The notes under the pieces: generated by a model | What the model was told of the DNA's origin: nothing | Seen by the model: the letters and a program-made list of their open reading frames with translations, nothing else | The model's database searches: none | Origin: JBCCZC01 sp039188505 | Lineage (GTDB): Bacteria > Pseudomonadota > Gammaproteobacteria > Xanthomonadales > SZUA-38 | Length of the DNA stretch: 5,892 nucleotides | Direction: 5' to 3' | Assembly (NCBI GenBank): GCA_039188505.1 | Contig: JBCCZC010000377.1 | Location: 1-5,892 of the forward strand | Shown here: positions 5,161 to 5,892 of the stretch, piece by piece | How positions within the stretch are numbered: position 1 is the first letter of the stretch | Layout of the letters: each line of letters opens with the position of its first letter | Translations under genes and position numbers: made by a program

Positions 5161-5892
5161 CTAGGGAGGCGACGTGTCCTCGGGCGGCGCGATGCCCCGA
5201 CGGGTCACCAGATACGTCGCGAAGCTCGCGAGCCAGTGTCCCCCGGCGTAGTCTTCGCCGGTGACTGCTGCAAGCCCGGCAGTCGCCTGCGCCGACGCTG
5301 CGGCGACCAGGGCGCGCTGCCGCGAATCCCCCTCGGGAAGGCCACTGGCGATCCCTTCCAGCATCCACGCCCGCGACAGGTTCAGACCGTCGAGGTGAGC
5401 GAGCTTGCCGTCGGTCTTGTCCGTCACCACCGCCGCCTCCAGCCAGTCACCGCTGCCGTCCTCGGGGATTCCCGGCATGAAGCGGCTCAACCAGCCGGCA
5501 TACTCGTCGGGCTCGAGCACCCGGCGCATGAGGTCGGCCTCGGCGATGCACGGGGAAAGGAAATCCTGCCCCGAGGGCTCGTAGGCCAGGGGGCAGTCGG
5601 AATCTCGCGCGTAGAAGCGTGCGACCCGGGCACCAACGAGCGTGGCCATCCGTTGATCTCCTGAGATCTCGGCCCAGTCGAGGAACAGTCCGAAGGCAAA
5701 CGCCGTCTGCGAGTGTTCCCCGGTCCTGATCGGATACGAGAGCTTGGGCAGCCAATCGTTGAGCCGCTCCACCACGACCTCTTCCAGCGGCGCCAGCGTG
5801 GCCGCCCACCGGGCGGCGCGGCGATCCGGCCACTCCCGTAGCTCCGCCGTCAGCTGTAGCAGCCAGGCAAGCCCGTAGGGGCGCTCGAAGGA
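5161..5892 (-). CDS. DUF2891 family protein, C-terminal 243 residues, N-terminus beyond the right edge
   Basis: The frame is open to the right edge, so the true start lies outside the window; a GTG at 5775 is internal, not the start. The visible part begins FERPYGLAWLLQL and continues with YPIRTGEHSQTAFAFGL (53-69), YEPSGQDFLSPCIAEADLMR (104-123), HLDGLNLSRAWMLEG (166-180) and YAGGHWLASFATYLVT (215-230). These ordered motifs, with conserved His60, His166 and His219, match what I know of the DUF2891 family, a widespread bacterial family of unassigned function and roughly 340-380 residues. About 100-130 residues should therefore be missing. The composition suggests a soluble, mainly helical protein; an enzymatic role is conceivable but unproven. 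The TAG stop follows the tail PPEDTSPP. Fifteen more sense codons continue in frame after it, as described in the findings. No link to the pump is evident. Confidence 0.88.
   Translation of the reverse strand, partial: SFERPYGLAWLLQLTAELREWPDRRAARWAATLAPLEEVVVERLNDWLPKLSYPIRTGEHSQTAFAFGLFLDWAEISGDQRMATLVGARVARFYARDSDCPLAYEPSGQDFLSPCIAEADLMRRVLEPDEYAGWLSRFMPGIPEDGSGDWLEAAVVTDKTDGKLAHLDGLNLSRAWMLEGIASGLPEGDSRQRALVAAASAQATAGLAAVTGEDYAGGHWLASFATYLVTRRGIAPPEDTSPP

Noticed and set aside
5236..5664. 142-codon plus-strand frame opposite the DUF2891 gene
   Set aside because: Antisense shadow; the minus-strand frame carries the conserved DUF2891 motifs.
5161..5775. GTG at 5775 as the start of the DUF2891 gene
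   Set aside because: The same frame continues upstream to the window edge and encodes FERPYGLAWLLQL, a family motif, so the GTG is an internal valine.

Overview
The window is GC-rich, with a strong G/C preference at third codon positions. Its main content is a two-gene tripartite-efflux operon of the RND type, made of a periplasmic adaptor and an inner-membrane permease. Such pumps need an outer membrane, so the host is a Gram-negative bacterium. A GC-rich proteobacterium, perhaps a gammaproteobacterium, fits the protein style, but nothing seen here fixes the taxon.

Layout from left to right. (1) At 1-74, on the minus strand, is the first ~25 codons of a gene that resembles the start of antibiotic-biosynthesis-monooxygenase (ABM) domain proteins; it runs off the left edge. 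(2) At 75-265 is a spacer with three inverted repeats and one weak 41-codon frame. (3) At 266-3433, minus strand, is the RND permease (1055 aa). (4) At 3447-4514, minus strand, is the adaptor (355 aa). It is transcribed first, and a 5-codon mini-frame bridges its stop to the permease start. (5) At 4515-4730 is a divergent intergenic region with three stem-loop-capable inverted repeats. (6) At 4731-5093, plus strand, is a small three-helix membrane protein of unknown function with a good ribosome binding site. (7) At 5094-5160 is a short convergent spacer. (8) At 5161-5892, minus strand, is the C-terminal two thirds of a DUF2891-family protein; its start lies beyond the right edge.

How the genes work together: the adaptor and permease should form one pump with an outer-membrane channel that is not encoded here and is probably a TolC-type protein elsewhere in the genome. 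No regulator gene is visible beside the pump. The permease carries Asp-Asn in TM4 and Asn-Asn in TM10, where AcrB has Asp-Asp and Lys-Asn, so its proton-relay chemistry should differ from AcrB. I see no functional link between the pump and the small membrane protein or the DUF2891 gene.

I found no mobile element, CRISPR array, tRNA or rRNA, and no convincing new system. The points most worth checking are the altered proton relay, the adaptor-permease junction, the inverted repeat abutting the adaptor start, and the coding-like tail after the DUF2891 stop codon.
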